From Acephala macrosclerotiorum (Eukaryota > Ascomycota > Leotiomycetes > Helotiales > Mollisiaceae), in NCBI GenBank assembly GCA_014904845.1, contig MU119257.1, forward strand, positions 1-22,470: a stretch of DNA of 22,470 bases, given 5' to 3'. This document shows positions 8,775 to 19,570 of this stretch, in pieces (the stretch's first letter is position 1; every line of letters begins with the position of its first letter). The position numbers were made by a program, and so were the translations under genes. Below the pieces are notes generated by a model. The model did not search any database. It had not been told where the DNA came from and was given only the letters and a program-made list of their open reading frames with translations.

Positions 8775-10309
8775 ATGGATATAGAGTTTCAAAGCGAGAA
8801 GTAATTAGAACTATGGATTATAAATAGAATATAGAGAAACATTTTTAGAATAGATAAAAAAAATATTTAAAAAGAAAATAAATAGAAATACGAGAAAAAA
8901 ATTACGTAAAACGTTGCGAATAAACGAAATATAAATATCGAAAAAACGATTTATTAAAATCTTAAAAATATTAACAAATATCGCAAATAAAAAAAAACAA
9001 TCAAAGTAGTCGTATAAAGAGATTATAAAAATGAATTTAATAAAAAACTTTAATTTATAGAGAAATACAATCGATTCAAAAGTAAAACAAGTTCGAAAAT
9101 TAGCGTTTTTCGCTATTTTTATCGAAAAAATTAAAAAAATAGTATTAATACTTTCGAATTTCTTTTTTCAATTATTAAAACTTACTACAAAACTTTTTAT
9201 AGAGTAAACAACGTTACTCGAACGTACGACACTCCAAAAACAATTCTAAAAATGCAATAAAATATTATTACTAAATTTACTACTAAAAAACGAAAACTCG
9301 AAACGAAATTCGTCGTTTTTATTATTATTAGAAATTGAAAAACTATCAAAAGATTTTAATCGATCAATATACAATTTCGATCGCGAGAATTAAATAATAT
9401 TTAATTTTGGTAAAAAATTAATTACTTTTATAAAAATCTACGATAATAAACTCAAATACTACAAAAAAGAAAACTTATTAAATATATTTATATGAATATT
9501 CGAAGATTTATATTCGAAAGTAAACGTTAAATTTAAGAATTATTGTAACGCGTTTTCGATTATATTTGTCAACGAGATTAACGAGTTCTATTATTAAAAA
9601 CTCGCTGAGAAAACTTGTTTTTCGATAAAATAATTGAAATTGTAAAATCGAATTTCGAAATCGAAAAACATTGGAATAAAATACTCAATTAATAAAATAC
9701 AATTATACTCGCGTTAATTCGAGCGCAAAATCCAAACAAAACGACTTTTGAATATTTCGAGATATTGCACTAAAAATTAATCCAAAAACAGTTTGATCTA
9801 CGCTCGAACATGCGAATAAAAACCACTATACGAAACAAACTCTACTACGCTTATCGAAATATACTAAAGTATTACCAAGCGCTTTTTCGATTTTTATCGA
9901 ACTTTTAAACAATATATAAAAACGTTTGTAACGCGATTTTATTTCAAACGAAAATAGAAATAGTCTCTAAAATTTTTATAATCGGAAAAAAAAAAGTCCA
10001 TTAAAACATAATCGGATTATATTTTGCAAACCGCAAATATTACGATAAAAATACTCGATATAGCGATCAAATTAATCACAAAAAGTTAATAACATATCAA
10101 AACAAAAAAAAGTATTTCGTTTGTAAAAATTCGAATTATTGAAATACTCGCCATACGCTAAAAAAAAGAAAAAAAGCGTACGACGACTTTAAAAAATCGA
10201 GATCGTTTAATAAAAACAAAATAATTTAATTTATAATTAAATTCGAAAGATTAAATTCCAATATCGTTAAAAAATACGAACAATTCGTCGTTAAACTTAT
10301 CAAAAAAAA
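8775..10309 (+). pseudogene. Element A gag (capsid) remnant with CCHC-like zinc knuckle
   Basis: Gag would form the particle shell and bind the element's RNA. The likely start is ATG at 8775 (Met-Asp-Ile-Glu-Phe-Gln), chosen because it is the first plausible ATG in a suitable frame with a length typical of copia gag. The body is broken by many stops, mostly TAA and TAG from mutated CAA, CAG or TGG codons, and I could not trace one frame without doubt. The best landmark is the zinc knuckle at 10113-10157, reading YFVCKNSNY then a stop then NTRHT. One Cys and the final His-Thr remain while other ligands look mutated. A lysine-rich tail follows. On the sense strand of this part G is depleted far more than C. 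Confidence 0.65.
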
Positions 10310-10740
10310 GAGATTTACACGAAAACGATATTACGCGATCGATTAATTACTTTATAATATTTTACGATACGATTAATAAATTTAGAATTATCGAATTACT
10401 CGATCGTCAATCAATTTATTATATAATATCGAATATCGCAATACAATCGAAACCGCTTTCGATGTTTACTAATACAAAAACGTACTTAACGAATCGCTAC
10501 GCATTAAACGTTTTTATAAATATTATAATCGATACTAGCGCCGTTTAACGATCAATTGCCGACGAAAATCAATACTTAGTTTTTCAATAAATTCGAAACG
10601 TTAAATTAAACGAATTTAAAATTGAAAAAATAATAATCAAATTTAAAATCGATGAAACTTTATTTCTTGAAACTATCGATATCGATATATTAATTGAACG
10701 TATTACGTTTTACGTGGTTCTAATAAACGTACCTTTTTTT
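10310..10740 (+). pseudogene. Element A protease region of pol (aspartic protease)
   Basis: The protease would cleave the gag-pol polyprotein. The frame starting at codon 10312 reads ...TINKFRIIELLDRQSIYY..., then at about 10522-10548 the active-site block IIIDTSAV followed by a stop and RSIADENQY. This is the Asp-Thr-Gly-Ala motif with Gly changed to Ser (DTG to DTS) and a following Trp or similar codon turned into a stop. Downstream ETIDIDILIERITFYVV is typical of the strands after the catalytic loop. The frame is shifted by one base relative to gag at the A8 run 10302-10309, and again by one base at the T7 run 10734-10740, where the frame of all later domains begins. Confidence 0.8.
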
Positions 10741-12190
10741 ACTGTATTTTCAAAATATAAATAAATTGCGAATTAAATTCGATAATTTTAATAATGTATT
10801 TGTTCGAAATAAACAATATACACTTATTATTAAAACGTTTAAATATTTTTAAATATTATTTGATTTATTCGAAAGTTTGATTTATAGTAATTGTAAAGTT
10901 TCTACGACAAAAATCGATTTCACTATTTATTATTTAATTGAAACGAAACTCAAACGATTATATAAACACTTCGAATATCTATCGATCGCTAGATTCGTGC
11001 GAGTATTAAAACGTAAAAAATATTTTACGAACTTCAAAAAAATTAAAAAAATAACAAAATTTTATTAATAATACCAAATAAATAATAAATCTTTTGATCG
11101 TTTTAAATTTACATTACGCGACAATTATAATTTTAATTATTTCGTCTATTTAAACGTATTATAAATCGATGAAAAGTTAATATTTCAAATCGTAAACGAA
11201 ATTATAATATTTTAAATCGCGAGATTCTTTGTAAATATATCAATAAAAAAAACATAAAACGTTTTTCGAGCGTATTAAATCGACGTTTACTTTGAACTAT
11301 CGATATTTGCTATTTATAACTTTGAAACGAATTTCAATTTTAAAAAATTTCGCGATAACGCTAAGAATATAAATATTGATTCGAAGATTATATTGATAGA
11401 AACTTATAATTCGATTAATTTAATAAAAAAATACTACGTTCCATTGAAACGTGCGTATAATATACTATTTCGAGAATTTTTCGATTTACGAAAAGAAAAA
11501 CGATTTCAAATAATAATTAAAACAATTAATAATACGATGAGATTAAATAATATTATTTTTATATTTCTTGTTTTCGGCGTTTATTTTCGAATGTTACAAT
11601 AGAACGCGTTTGCAATATCAATTATTACTAAAATTAAAGCGATAAAAAGTACAATAATCGCGATTTAAAAATATTATATTATTCATTAAATCAACGATAC
11701 TTTACGAATAAAAAATAGTCTATAGAATTATTATTTGATCGATCTATTTTTAAATTCAAACGTGTTTATTTAAAGAGAAAACAAAAAATAGAAAGAATTG
11801 TATACGCTTTTAGTAATAAATAGAGAGACATATTAATTACAATTGCTAAATAAACTAAAAAGTTTTCGTAATATTGCGATAAAATTATTTTATTAAAATT
11901 TCAAGTAATTTGAAAAGTAATTAAAAGATTATTTATTAAAAGAAAATTTGTTAAAAAATTTAAATTTAAAATTAAATTTCTTTAAAAAAAGTTCAAAAAC
12001 AAAAGAAAATATATTTGATTTATTTTACTCGATTAAAAAAATCTCGTATATTTCGAAAAAAAATTTACGTTTATTTCGAATTGCAATAAAAATCTTTTTT
12101 TATGTTTTTAATTTCAATGAATATATCTATATAACAATTTGTATAAATGTAAAAACTTTCGAAGTTTATTTGATCGAGAAAAAAACTAGA
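10741..12190 (+). pseudogene. Element A integrase region of pol, all catalytic and zinc residues mutated
   Basis: Integrase would insert the cDNA into the host genome. The frame is constant from 10741 onwards. The N-terminal HHCC zinc motif spans 10961-11074: its two His codons (10961, 10976) and two Cys codons (11063, 11072) all now read Tyr, with Cys-x2-Cys spacing intact. The catalytic core runs from about 11141 to 11440. The first Asp is Asn at 11153, the second is Asn at 11318, and the Glu is Lys at 11426, exactly 35 residues after the second acid. Each change is one G-to-A. The C-terminal part at 11500-11800 includes VFGVYFRM. Open stretches of 63 to 83 codons (10877-11068, 11393-11602, 11948-12199) are pieces of this one gene. 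Confidence 0.9.
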
Positions 12191-13843
12191 GATAAATAAT
12201 TGTTTATAGATTTTTACACAAAAGAAATTATTATTATTTCAAGCGATTTATTCGCAGTTTTTCATAAAAAGGAAATTGATAGATTAATCGTAAAAAGAGT
12301 TTTTGAGTTAATTTCCAATAATTCGAAAAAGATTAGCAATCAACGAATTTTCGACTCAAAACTAGTAAACGAGATCAAAAGCATAAAAACGATAACTTTA
12401 TACGAGAAATCTCGTTTTGTAATTCAAATATTCAACGATAAAAACAAGAAAACAATACTGATTCAATTTTCGATTATTTAGCGCATTAGTTAACGAATTA
12501 TCGTCGCTTTAATTCCATCTTTCAAATTCAAAAAAATTAATTTTTATTTGAAAAACATTATTTAAATATACGTACAATCAACAATTTCATTAGTACGTAT
12601 TATCTTCATTAGATTTTCGAAAAAAATGACGAATAAGTTTTTATTAAACGTCGTTTTTAAAGTGATTAAACCCTTCTACGAAGTCTTGAAAGTGGAAATG
12701 CACTAGTATAAAACGTATAATACTTACTATAGAAACAAACTCTCAATAGAATTTTTAACCTTCGATCCTTGTCTATTTATTACGAAAAGTAATTATATTT
12801 TATTCGAAATAATCGATATACAAATCGACGATACGCTTATTTTAAGAGATTAAGCCTTTGTAGAACTAGAAAATTTTAAGTTGTAAAAAGTCAAATTACT
12901 AATTAAATCTACAAAGTTTTTTACGTCGAATACTTTTCTATTGTTCAACGAATGTAAATTAATAATAAATAAAACCGGAAATAGAATTGTATTTTTACAA
13001 AAAGAGTAAAGTAAACGTTTAAATTTGATTGATTCGAAATTAAACTTTTATAAGTAAACGTACTTCGAGCAACGTATTCAAAGAATATATATCAGTTTTA
13101 TTTGCCAACCGGAAACTGCGTATGACATGTCAATGGCAATTCAATATCAACATTTCGAAAAAAGGCAAGTTGTAACGCTGAATAAGCGGTTACAATAGTA
13201 GATGGACAATCTCGATCGTAGACTCTAGTTTCTTTGTTTGAATTTACATTCAACGAAATTTTTCGTCTTTGTAGACGACTCCTTTGCCATGAATAAAAAC
13301 TTCAATTCGTAGATCGAATATATCGTCGTTTTTGGCAATGAGACTTATAGCGATGAACAATTCGATTTGCGAAACAATTTACTCTACTGAAGTTCAACGA
13401 AATACAAAAGAGTTACTCGTACTGTTCTAGTTTTTGAACTATACGCAATAATAACAGGAATCGACATAAGAATCTCGATTTCTACTACTTTTGATCTTAT
13501 TATGAAACGACTCGGGTTGAACCCAGTTCCCGTGGTTATTTGCATCGATTTTTTTTTTCTCTACGAGTATATAGTCAAACTCGGTACTACCAAGGAAAAG
13601 TGTCTTATGATCGATATTATGACTATTAAACAATCGTATGAACGCAAAGAATTCTCGAAGATTCGGTAAATTACTGAAGACAATAATTCAATTAATACTA
13701 TGATCAAATCCAACGCTAATAAAATACTTGAATCGCTTGTTAATACCAATCGCTTTAATATCAAAGTACAAAAATAAGTGCAACGTTTCGAAACCCAGGA
13801 ATCAATCGGCGAAAGCGAGAATAGTAAGAAAAGCGATCGTTAA
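12191..13843 (+). pseudogene. Element A reverse transcriptase and RNase H region of pol
   Basis: This part would copy the RNA into DNA and remove the RNA strand. The open piece at 12200-12481 holds the copia fingers region (KKEIDRLIVKRVFELI, RIFDSKLVNEIK, YEKSRFVIQIFND). The catalytic motif at 12821-12841 reads QIDDTLI, both Asp intact. RNase H follows: the KRVTR...ELYA block near 13405-13446, the Asp in CID at 13547-13549, and SNANKILESLVNTNRF near the end. The TAA at 13775 lies where mutation of a Trp codon would give a stop, and the frame then stays open to a TAA at 13841-13843, which I take as the original end. The better preservation of this half makes the assignment firm. Reverse-strand frames at 13439-13764 are shadows of it. 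Confidence 0.92.
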
Positions 13844-14154
13844 AAAGAATAATACTAGAAAAAAAGACGTATAATTGTTATTTTAGTATTTTTAGTGTTT
13901 TTCGATATTTTCGATATTTTCGAGAGTAAAATTTCCAATTGATTCGAAGGTTATAAATACCGAGTTTAAAAGAATTTTTTCAAGTTTGATTTAATCGATC
14001 AAGTATTACAATACGTGACGACGACTAGTTCACGATCAGATTTTTTTCTAGTATTTGGTAGTAAAACAGTGCATTAATAGCCGCGGTAATACTCTCCTTT
14101 GTATTTGGTTTACGAGTTGAAAAAAGCGTCTTTTTTCAAAAAAAGAATTGCTAA
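13844..14154 (+). other. Element A 3' untranslated stretch with polypurine tract
   Basis: About 310 bp between the pol stop and the 3' LTR, with no gene. A purine run of seven A then GAA at 14138-14147, ending 7 nt before the LTR, is the likely polypurine tract. The interval is among the least mutated in the element, with C and G in all contexts. Confidence 0.7.
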
Positions 14155-14383
14155 TGTCGATTCAATCATGTAATCGCTTAAACGATCAATTAAATAATCT
14201 TAACTATAATTTTTATTGCCCTTGGCAACAATTGCCCTAGCGTCCACTTTTTAATCTTACGTCCACTCTATTTAATTATATAGGTAGAAAGATGCCCCTT
14301 CTGAGAAAAAGCAAACAAAATTGAATCATTAATACCAGACTAAGATTTTAGTATTTCGTGATTTGTTTTCGAACGTTTCAATA
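14155..14383 (+). repeat. Element A, 3' LTR
   Basis: Same length as the 5' LTR with no indel. It keeps more C overall (for example GCCCTTGGC where the 5' LTR has GCCTTTGAC), though at several sites it is the copy with A against G. It ends TA, followed by the duplicated TATAT at 14384-14388. Confidence 0.95.
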
Positions 14384-14388
14384 TATAT
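14384..14388. repeat. Target-site duplication of element A, right copy
   Basis: TATAT, matching 8065-8069. Element B resumes directly after it. Confidence 0.85.
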
Positions 14389-15260
14389 TAATCGTATATA
14401 TTTTTCTATTTATTATTAATAGTTTATATAGTTTTTTTTATTTGCTTTTTTTACGTTAAACGCGTACTTTTAATAAAATTAATATAAACTTCGTATTTAA
14501 ATCGTTTTTTATTATAAACATATTATTAATTTAACGTTAAATATATAAACGATATATTTTTTTAATAATTATTCGAATTATTTTAATTTTTTTAATAATT
14601 AATAATAATAATACGTCGTTATTAATTATTTTAAAATAAACTTTAAAAATTAATAACGTAAATATAATATTGTTTAATTTTATCGAATTATTAATAATTT
14701 TAATTATTATTTATAAAATTATATTTTTATTTATTTATTTTTCAATTAATTCGTTATAAATAATTTTATAAATTCAACGTAATAAAATATAATATTTTTT
14801 TATTTTTTTTATATTATTATAAATTTTAACGAGTATTTTTTTAATTTTAATTATTATTATTTTAATGTTTTATCGAAATTTTATAAACGAAATTTTTTTT
14901 TTAATATTGTAAACGATATAATCTAGTAATTTTTAATATATATCGATTTAATATATACGTAATATATTTTATATTATTTTTATAAATATATTTTTTATAA
15001 ATTTAATAATTTAAAATATTATAAACGAGTTTATTATTTATAAAACTAGTTTTTTATTTAAATATAAAACGTTAATAATAATTAAATAATTAAATTTATA
15101 ATTATTTTATAAAATAAATTTGAATTTTTTAAATAATTATTTATATAATTAATAATAATAATAATATTTAATATTTATATTATAATTAATTCGTTAAAAA
15201 ACTTTTATAAAACGTCGTACTAATAAATAATTAAAACGTTTATATAATTAATATAATTTT
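14389..15260 (-). pseudogene. Element B integrase region of pol
   Basis: Read leftwards from 15260, the minus strand gives KRFNYLLVRRFIKVF for the HHCC region, then KFIL, a stop and NNYKFNY, matching KFTLRDNYNFNY of element A. The core follows: IINVLYLNKKLVL with the first Asp as Asn (15071-15073), then LLDYIVYN with the second as Asn (14906-14908). The Glu position is Lys at 14798-14800, exactly 35 residues on. The C-terminal part runs through IIFTLLIFKVYFKIINND to KLYKLLIINRKIYTIN at the A insertion point. After A, the next residues at 8069 are FYELINFR. Rejoining across A is therefore in register at the protein level, which independently supports the nested insertion. Confidence 0.88.
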
Positions 15261-17673
15261 ATATTAATAAAATAATTTTAAATTAAATTCTTTTTTAATT
15301 AATATAATAATATTTATAAATAGTTTTATTTTTTTATAATAAAAACGATTTTATTTTTTTAAATTATCGAGTTTTATATTTATAGTATTTATATTTTAAA
15401 TACAAAATAAAAAAAATATATTTATAAAAATAATATAAATAATAATAATATTTAATAAAGTATTAATTCGAATAATTTTTTGCGATAAAATAATATTTTT
15501 ATTAAAGCGAATTTTATAAACTTCGATTATAAATATATTTAATTAAACGCTAATATTAAGTTTTTATAGTATTATAAATTGCGATTAATTAGTAATTAAT
15601 ATTTCGACGGTTTTATTATTCGATATAATTCTTTAAAAAACTTTTAAAAAATATTAATCTTTAAAAATAAAAAATAAATATTAATTCGATTCGAGTAATT
15701 CGAATTATAATAATAAAATATTAAATATATTTTTTTTCGTAATAATATAACGAGTAAACTAATTATTTACGTATTATCGATTTTTTTAAATTCGATAAAA
15801 TAATTTTTATTTTCGTTTTTTATTTTTATATTTATTAATAATTAATTAATTGTTACTATTTAAATATTTTTTAATAAATTTTTTATTTTTTCGATTTTAA
15901 TAAAAATTTTTTAATAATAAATTATTATAATATTTCGATTTATTATATATTAAACTTATTATCGAAATTTTATATATATTTATTATTATTTTTTTATTAT
16001 ATATTTAATAAATTAATATTTCGATTTATTATAAATATAATATTTTTTTTAATATTTACTTCGAAAAATTTTTCGATTTTAATAATTTCGATTTTATTTT
16101 TAATCGCGTTTTTTATTTCGTTTTTTATAAATATAATTAATTTAATTTTAATTAAATTCGTTTTTTTTTTTGATTTAAAAAAATAAAATTTAAATTATAT
16201 TATTATATTTTACGTAATCGCATCGTAGTATTTATTATTAATCGTAATTTAATATAAATACTTTTAAAAATATTAATAAACTTATAAAAAATAAAATTTC
16301 ATTTTTTAATATTTCGATAAATATTAATAATTTAATTTCGCAAATTATATTTCGTTTAATATTCCAATAATAAATTTAATTAAATTTTTTAAAATTAATT
16401 AAAAAATATTTATAAATAATTTAATTTAGTTTTTATTAAATTCGTTATAATAATTTTTATTAAAATTATTTCTTTTTATAAAAATATATATAATTAATAA
16501 TTTTTCTCGATTTTAAAGTAAATTTTTATTATTATTATTAACGTAATAAAATTGAAATTTTTTTTTAAAAATTTATTAAAATAAAACGTATTTATACGTT
16601 TTATCGTATTAATTTTGAAATAATTCGATTTTATTATAATAATTATAAAAAATTAATAATTTACGATTAAAAATATTATATAATTTTTTATTATACTTTT
16701 TATTATCGATATAAATTTTTATTAAATTCGTAAATAATTTAATAAAAATATTAATTCGATTATTATTAAAAAAATTATTAATAAATAAATTAAATATTTT
16801 ATATTATATTAAATAAATTCGTATTTATAAAAAGAATTATAATAAAAAAAATATAAAAAATAATTGTAAAAATAATCGTATTTATAATAAAAAAATTCGT
16901 ATTAATAATTAAAATCGTAAAAATAATTACATTTTAAATATTAAATATTAATATTAAAATATTTTAATTTATTAAATAAATCGATCGATTTTATCAAAAG
17001 AAATTTTTTTATTATTTTTTAATTAATCGATAATTTTTTTTTATATTTATTTATAAAAAATTTTTTATTAAAAAACTTTTTTTAAATTATTAATAATAAA
17101 CATTTTATTTTTCAATATTTAAACTTTATAAATACGTAAAAAATTTTATAAACGACGAATAAATTTTTTATATATTAAATATAAAATCTTTTATAAATAA
17201 TCTTTAAAATCTTTTTAAAAATATTTTTATAAATTACAATTAAAAATTTTAATTCGAATTCGAATAAATATTATTATTAATATTTATACGTTTTTAATTA
17301 AATAACGAATAAAAACGTAAAACTTTTTTTAAAAATTTGTTTTTAATGTAAATTCGAATAAATTAATATAAATTTAAAATCGTTTTCGCGTTTTTTTATT
17401 TGTTTTTTGTAAACGTTATTATTTTATATAGTAAATATAAATTTAAAATTGCTTTCGTATTATTTTTTTTAAGTTTTTAATAATTTCAATACTTTTAACG
17501 CGTTTTTATAAGAGGATTTTTATAAATTTTCATTTTTTTAAAAATATATTAATTATTTTAAATATTTTTTTATAAAAAGTAAATTATTTAAATAATTTTT
17601 TTTTTTTTATAAATTAATTTTTTTTAAATAAAAATCTAATTATTTCGTAATTAATTAAATAATTACTAATTAA
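15261..17673 (-). pseudogene. Element B gag and protease region, not resolved
   Basis: By position between the 5' LTR and the integrase this 2.4 kb should encode gag and protease. I could not find a convincing protease Asp-Thr-Gly block or zinc knuckle on the minus strand; C and G outside CG are almost absent and all frames are full of stops. The assignment rests on element structure, not on motifs. Confidence 0.6.
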
Positions 17674-17881
17674 TATTAATATTATTAAAAATACTTATTA
17701 TTAATAATAAATTAAAAATAAAATAAATAAATAAATTAAATAATTCGTTAATTAATTATAAATTGTAAATTTAATAAGCGCGTAAAAATTGAAAAATATA
17801 ATTTCAACTTTAGTGCAAGCGGCGCTAGTCCCGATCTGGCCTAGTGCCGCACGTGACTACTAAATTAATATTGTATCCATA
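17674..17881 (-). repeat. Element B, 5' LTR (right copy)
   Basis: Gap-free match to 5557-5764. It keeps slightly more original bases at its end near 17871-17879 (TTGTATCCA, where the left copy has TTATATTTA). For a minus-strand element this is the 5' LTR that would carry the promoter. Confidence 0.88.
17812..17857 (-). promoter_or_regulatory. Conserved GC palindrome with CACGTG box, 5' LTR copy
   Basis: Same palindrome as at 5695-5740, offset 12,117 bp, with identical stems and loop. CACGTG is at 17850-17855. One CG upstream is mutated (AGTGC against AGCGC). This is the LTR in which it could act on transcription of B. Confidence 0.55.
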
Positions 17882-17886
17882 TATTT
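17882..17886. repeat. Target-site duplication of element B, right copy
   Basis: TATTT, identical to 5552-5556. Confidence 0.75.
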
Positions 17887-18553
17887 AATATATAAAAATT
17901 ATAATAATTAAACGTAATATATTAATATATTTAAATATTTTAATATTATTAATAATATTCGAAATTTAAATATTAATTTTATTTTATGTTTTTTAATATT
18001 ATTTTAAATTATATTTATAATTATATTTTAAAATTAATAATTATAAAAAACGAAATTAATTATTAAATTATTTTTAAATAAAATTTAATTTTATTATTAT
18101 TTTTAAAAATTTAAAATTTTTTATATTTTTTTTATAAATATATTAAAATTAATTAAAATTATTTTAAAATAAAAAATACGTTTTTTAAAAATTTATTAAT
18201 AATATTATTTTTATAAAATTAAATTTAAAAAATAATTTTAATATATTAAATTTAAAAATAATATTAATTTATATTTAATTATATTTAATATAATTAATAA
18301 TAAATCGTATAATAATTTTATTATATAATTTAATAATATATTTATATTTTAATTTATATTAAATTTTAATAATATTATAAAAATTAATAATTAAAATATA
18401 TTTTATTTATATAATTTTATATAAATTATTAATAATTTAAATTTTAAAAATTTATTTAAATATATTTTTATATTTAAAATTCTTTATAAAAAAATAATTA
18501 ATTATATAATTTTAATAATTTTTAAAATTATAAATAAAAACGTTATTAAATTA
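17887..18553. other. AT-rich DNA, nothing recognisable
   Basis: RIP-degraded sequence between element B and copy C. It should continue the sequence left of 5552, the old target of B, but low complexity prevented me from confirming any symmetry with the inverted-repeat arms. Confidence 0.7.
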
Positions 18554-19570
18554 TATTAATATTTATTATTAATAATAAATTAAAAACGAAATAAAAAAAT
18601 TAAATAATTTATTAATTAATTATAAATTATAAATTTAATAAATATATAAAAATTAAAAAATATAATTTTAATTTTAGTACAATCGACGCTAGTTCCAATC
18701 TGGCCTAGTACTATACGTAATTATTAAACTAATATTATATTTATATTAATAATTTTTTTTATAATAAAAATTAATTTAATTTAATTATTAAAAAAAAAAA
18801 AAAAAAAATTTATTATAATTCGTTAATATTTTAATATAAAAATTATATAATTAAACTTTAAAAATAACGATTATAAATTAGTATTATTTTTAAAATTTAT
18901 TAAAAATTATAATCGTCGAAATTAAAAAAAAAAAAAAATTTAATTTTAAAATTTTATTAAATATTAATTTTATTATAATATTAATTATAAAATATTTTTT
19001 TTTAATTGTTTTAAATTTAATTAAATATTCGTATAATAAATATAAATTTATATAAATAATTATTAAAATTTTAAAAAAGTAAAATTATTTTAAATTAAAT
19101 AAAAATATATTTATTAAATTTTTTTTAAATTTAATTAAAAATTTAATTTTATTAAATTCGTTTTTTTAAAAATAATTTTTTTTTATTAATATAAACGTAT
19201 TATCGATTTATATTTTAATAATATTAAAAAAATTTTTAATAATTATAATTAAAAAAATAAAAATTATATATTAATATATTTTTATTTTTATAATTTTATA
19301 TAAAAATTTTAAATTAATAATTTAAATTTTAATATATTTATTAAAATTATATTAAATAAAATTAAAAAAAAAAATTTATAATTTTTTTTATCGTTTTTAA
19401 TAAAATTATAATATTTATTTTATTTAATTAAAAAAATAAAAAATAAATTTTTTTTATATAATAAAATTTAATAATTATTAAACGAAAATTAATTAATTTA
19501 TAAAATATATTAATTATATATATTTTTTTATTAATTATTAAAAATTTATATAATTTTTTTATTCGTTTTT
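18554..19570 (-). mobile_element. Copy C: partial, internally deleted relative of element B
   Basis: It starts with a 192-bp LTR-like end (18554-18745) that matches the B LTR apart from a short deletion near its left edge. It carries a mutated version of the GC palindrome at about 18675-18722. Blocks colinear with element B 5765-8069 follow, including matches to the RNase H and reverse-transcriptase parts. Deletions totalling about 1.5 kb separate them, for example a jump near 19080-19110 from B 6370 to B 6950. At about 19502-19515 it passes straight through the position where A sits in B, and similarity continues to about 19570 into sequence that follows A at 14389-14455. No second LTR is found, so it is truncated at its 5' side. 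Confidence 0.8.

Larger units (their letters stand above)
8070..14383 (+). mobile_element. Element A: full-length Ty1/copia LTR retrotransposon, moderately RIP-mutated
   Basis: The element is 6,314 bp with 229-bp LTRs at both ends and a 5-bp duplication. The internal region encodes gag with a zinc knuckle, aspartic protease, integrase with HHCC and DD35E motifs, reverse transcriptase and RNase H, all on the plus strand in copia order. It inserted into element B in the opposite orientation, at the junction of integrase and reverse transcriptase. It carries fewer mutations than B, and its 3' half is better preserved than its gag half, so it is the younger insertion. It is dead: many stops, two homopolymer frameshifts, and lost protease and integrase residues. 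Elements A and B are related at protein level, judging from parallel motifs throughout pol. Confidence 0.95.
5557..17881 (-). mobile_element. Element B: full-length, RIP-killed Ty1/copia LTR retrotransposon, interrupted by element A
   Basis: Two 208-bp direct repeats (5557-5764 and 17674-17881) are offset by exactly 12,117 bp with no indel and are flanked by a 5-bp duplication. Without element A and its duplicated TATAT the element is 6,006 bp, a normal copia size. Its ends read TA...TA, as expected if canonical TG...CA termini were both mutated. Conceptual translation of the minus strand gives, in order, the integrase region (15260 to 14389), then after the A insertion the integrase tail, reverse transcriptase and RNase H (8069 to about 6116). 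Copia order, with RNase H last and integrase before reverse transcriptase, fixes the superfamily and strand. The T10 run at 5771-5780 fits a polypurine tract read on the minus strand. It is far more degraded than A. Confidence 0.88.

Noticed and set aside
13439..13764. Two overlapping reverse-strand open frames of 64 and 67 codons
   Set aside because: They lie antisense to the RNase H part of element A, which is clearly recognisable on the plus strand.
5557..18745. The three GC-palindrome copies as separate MITEs or solo LTRs
   Set aside because: Two of them bound an element with matching target duplications and pol domains, and the third is followed by colinear internal sequence of that element.
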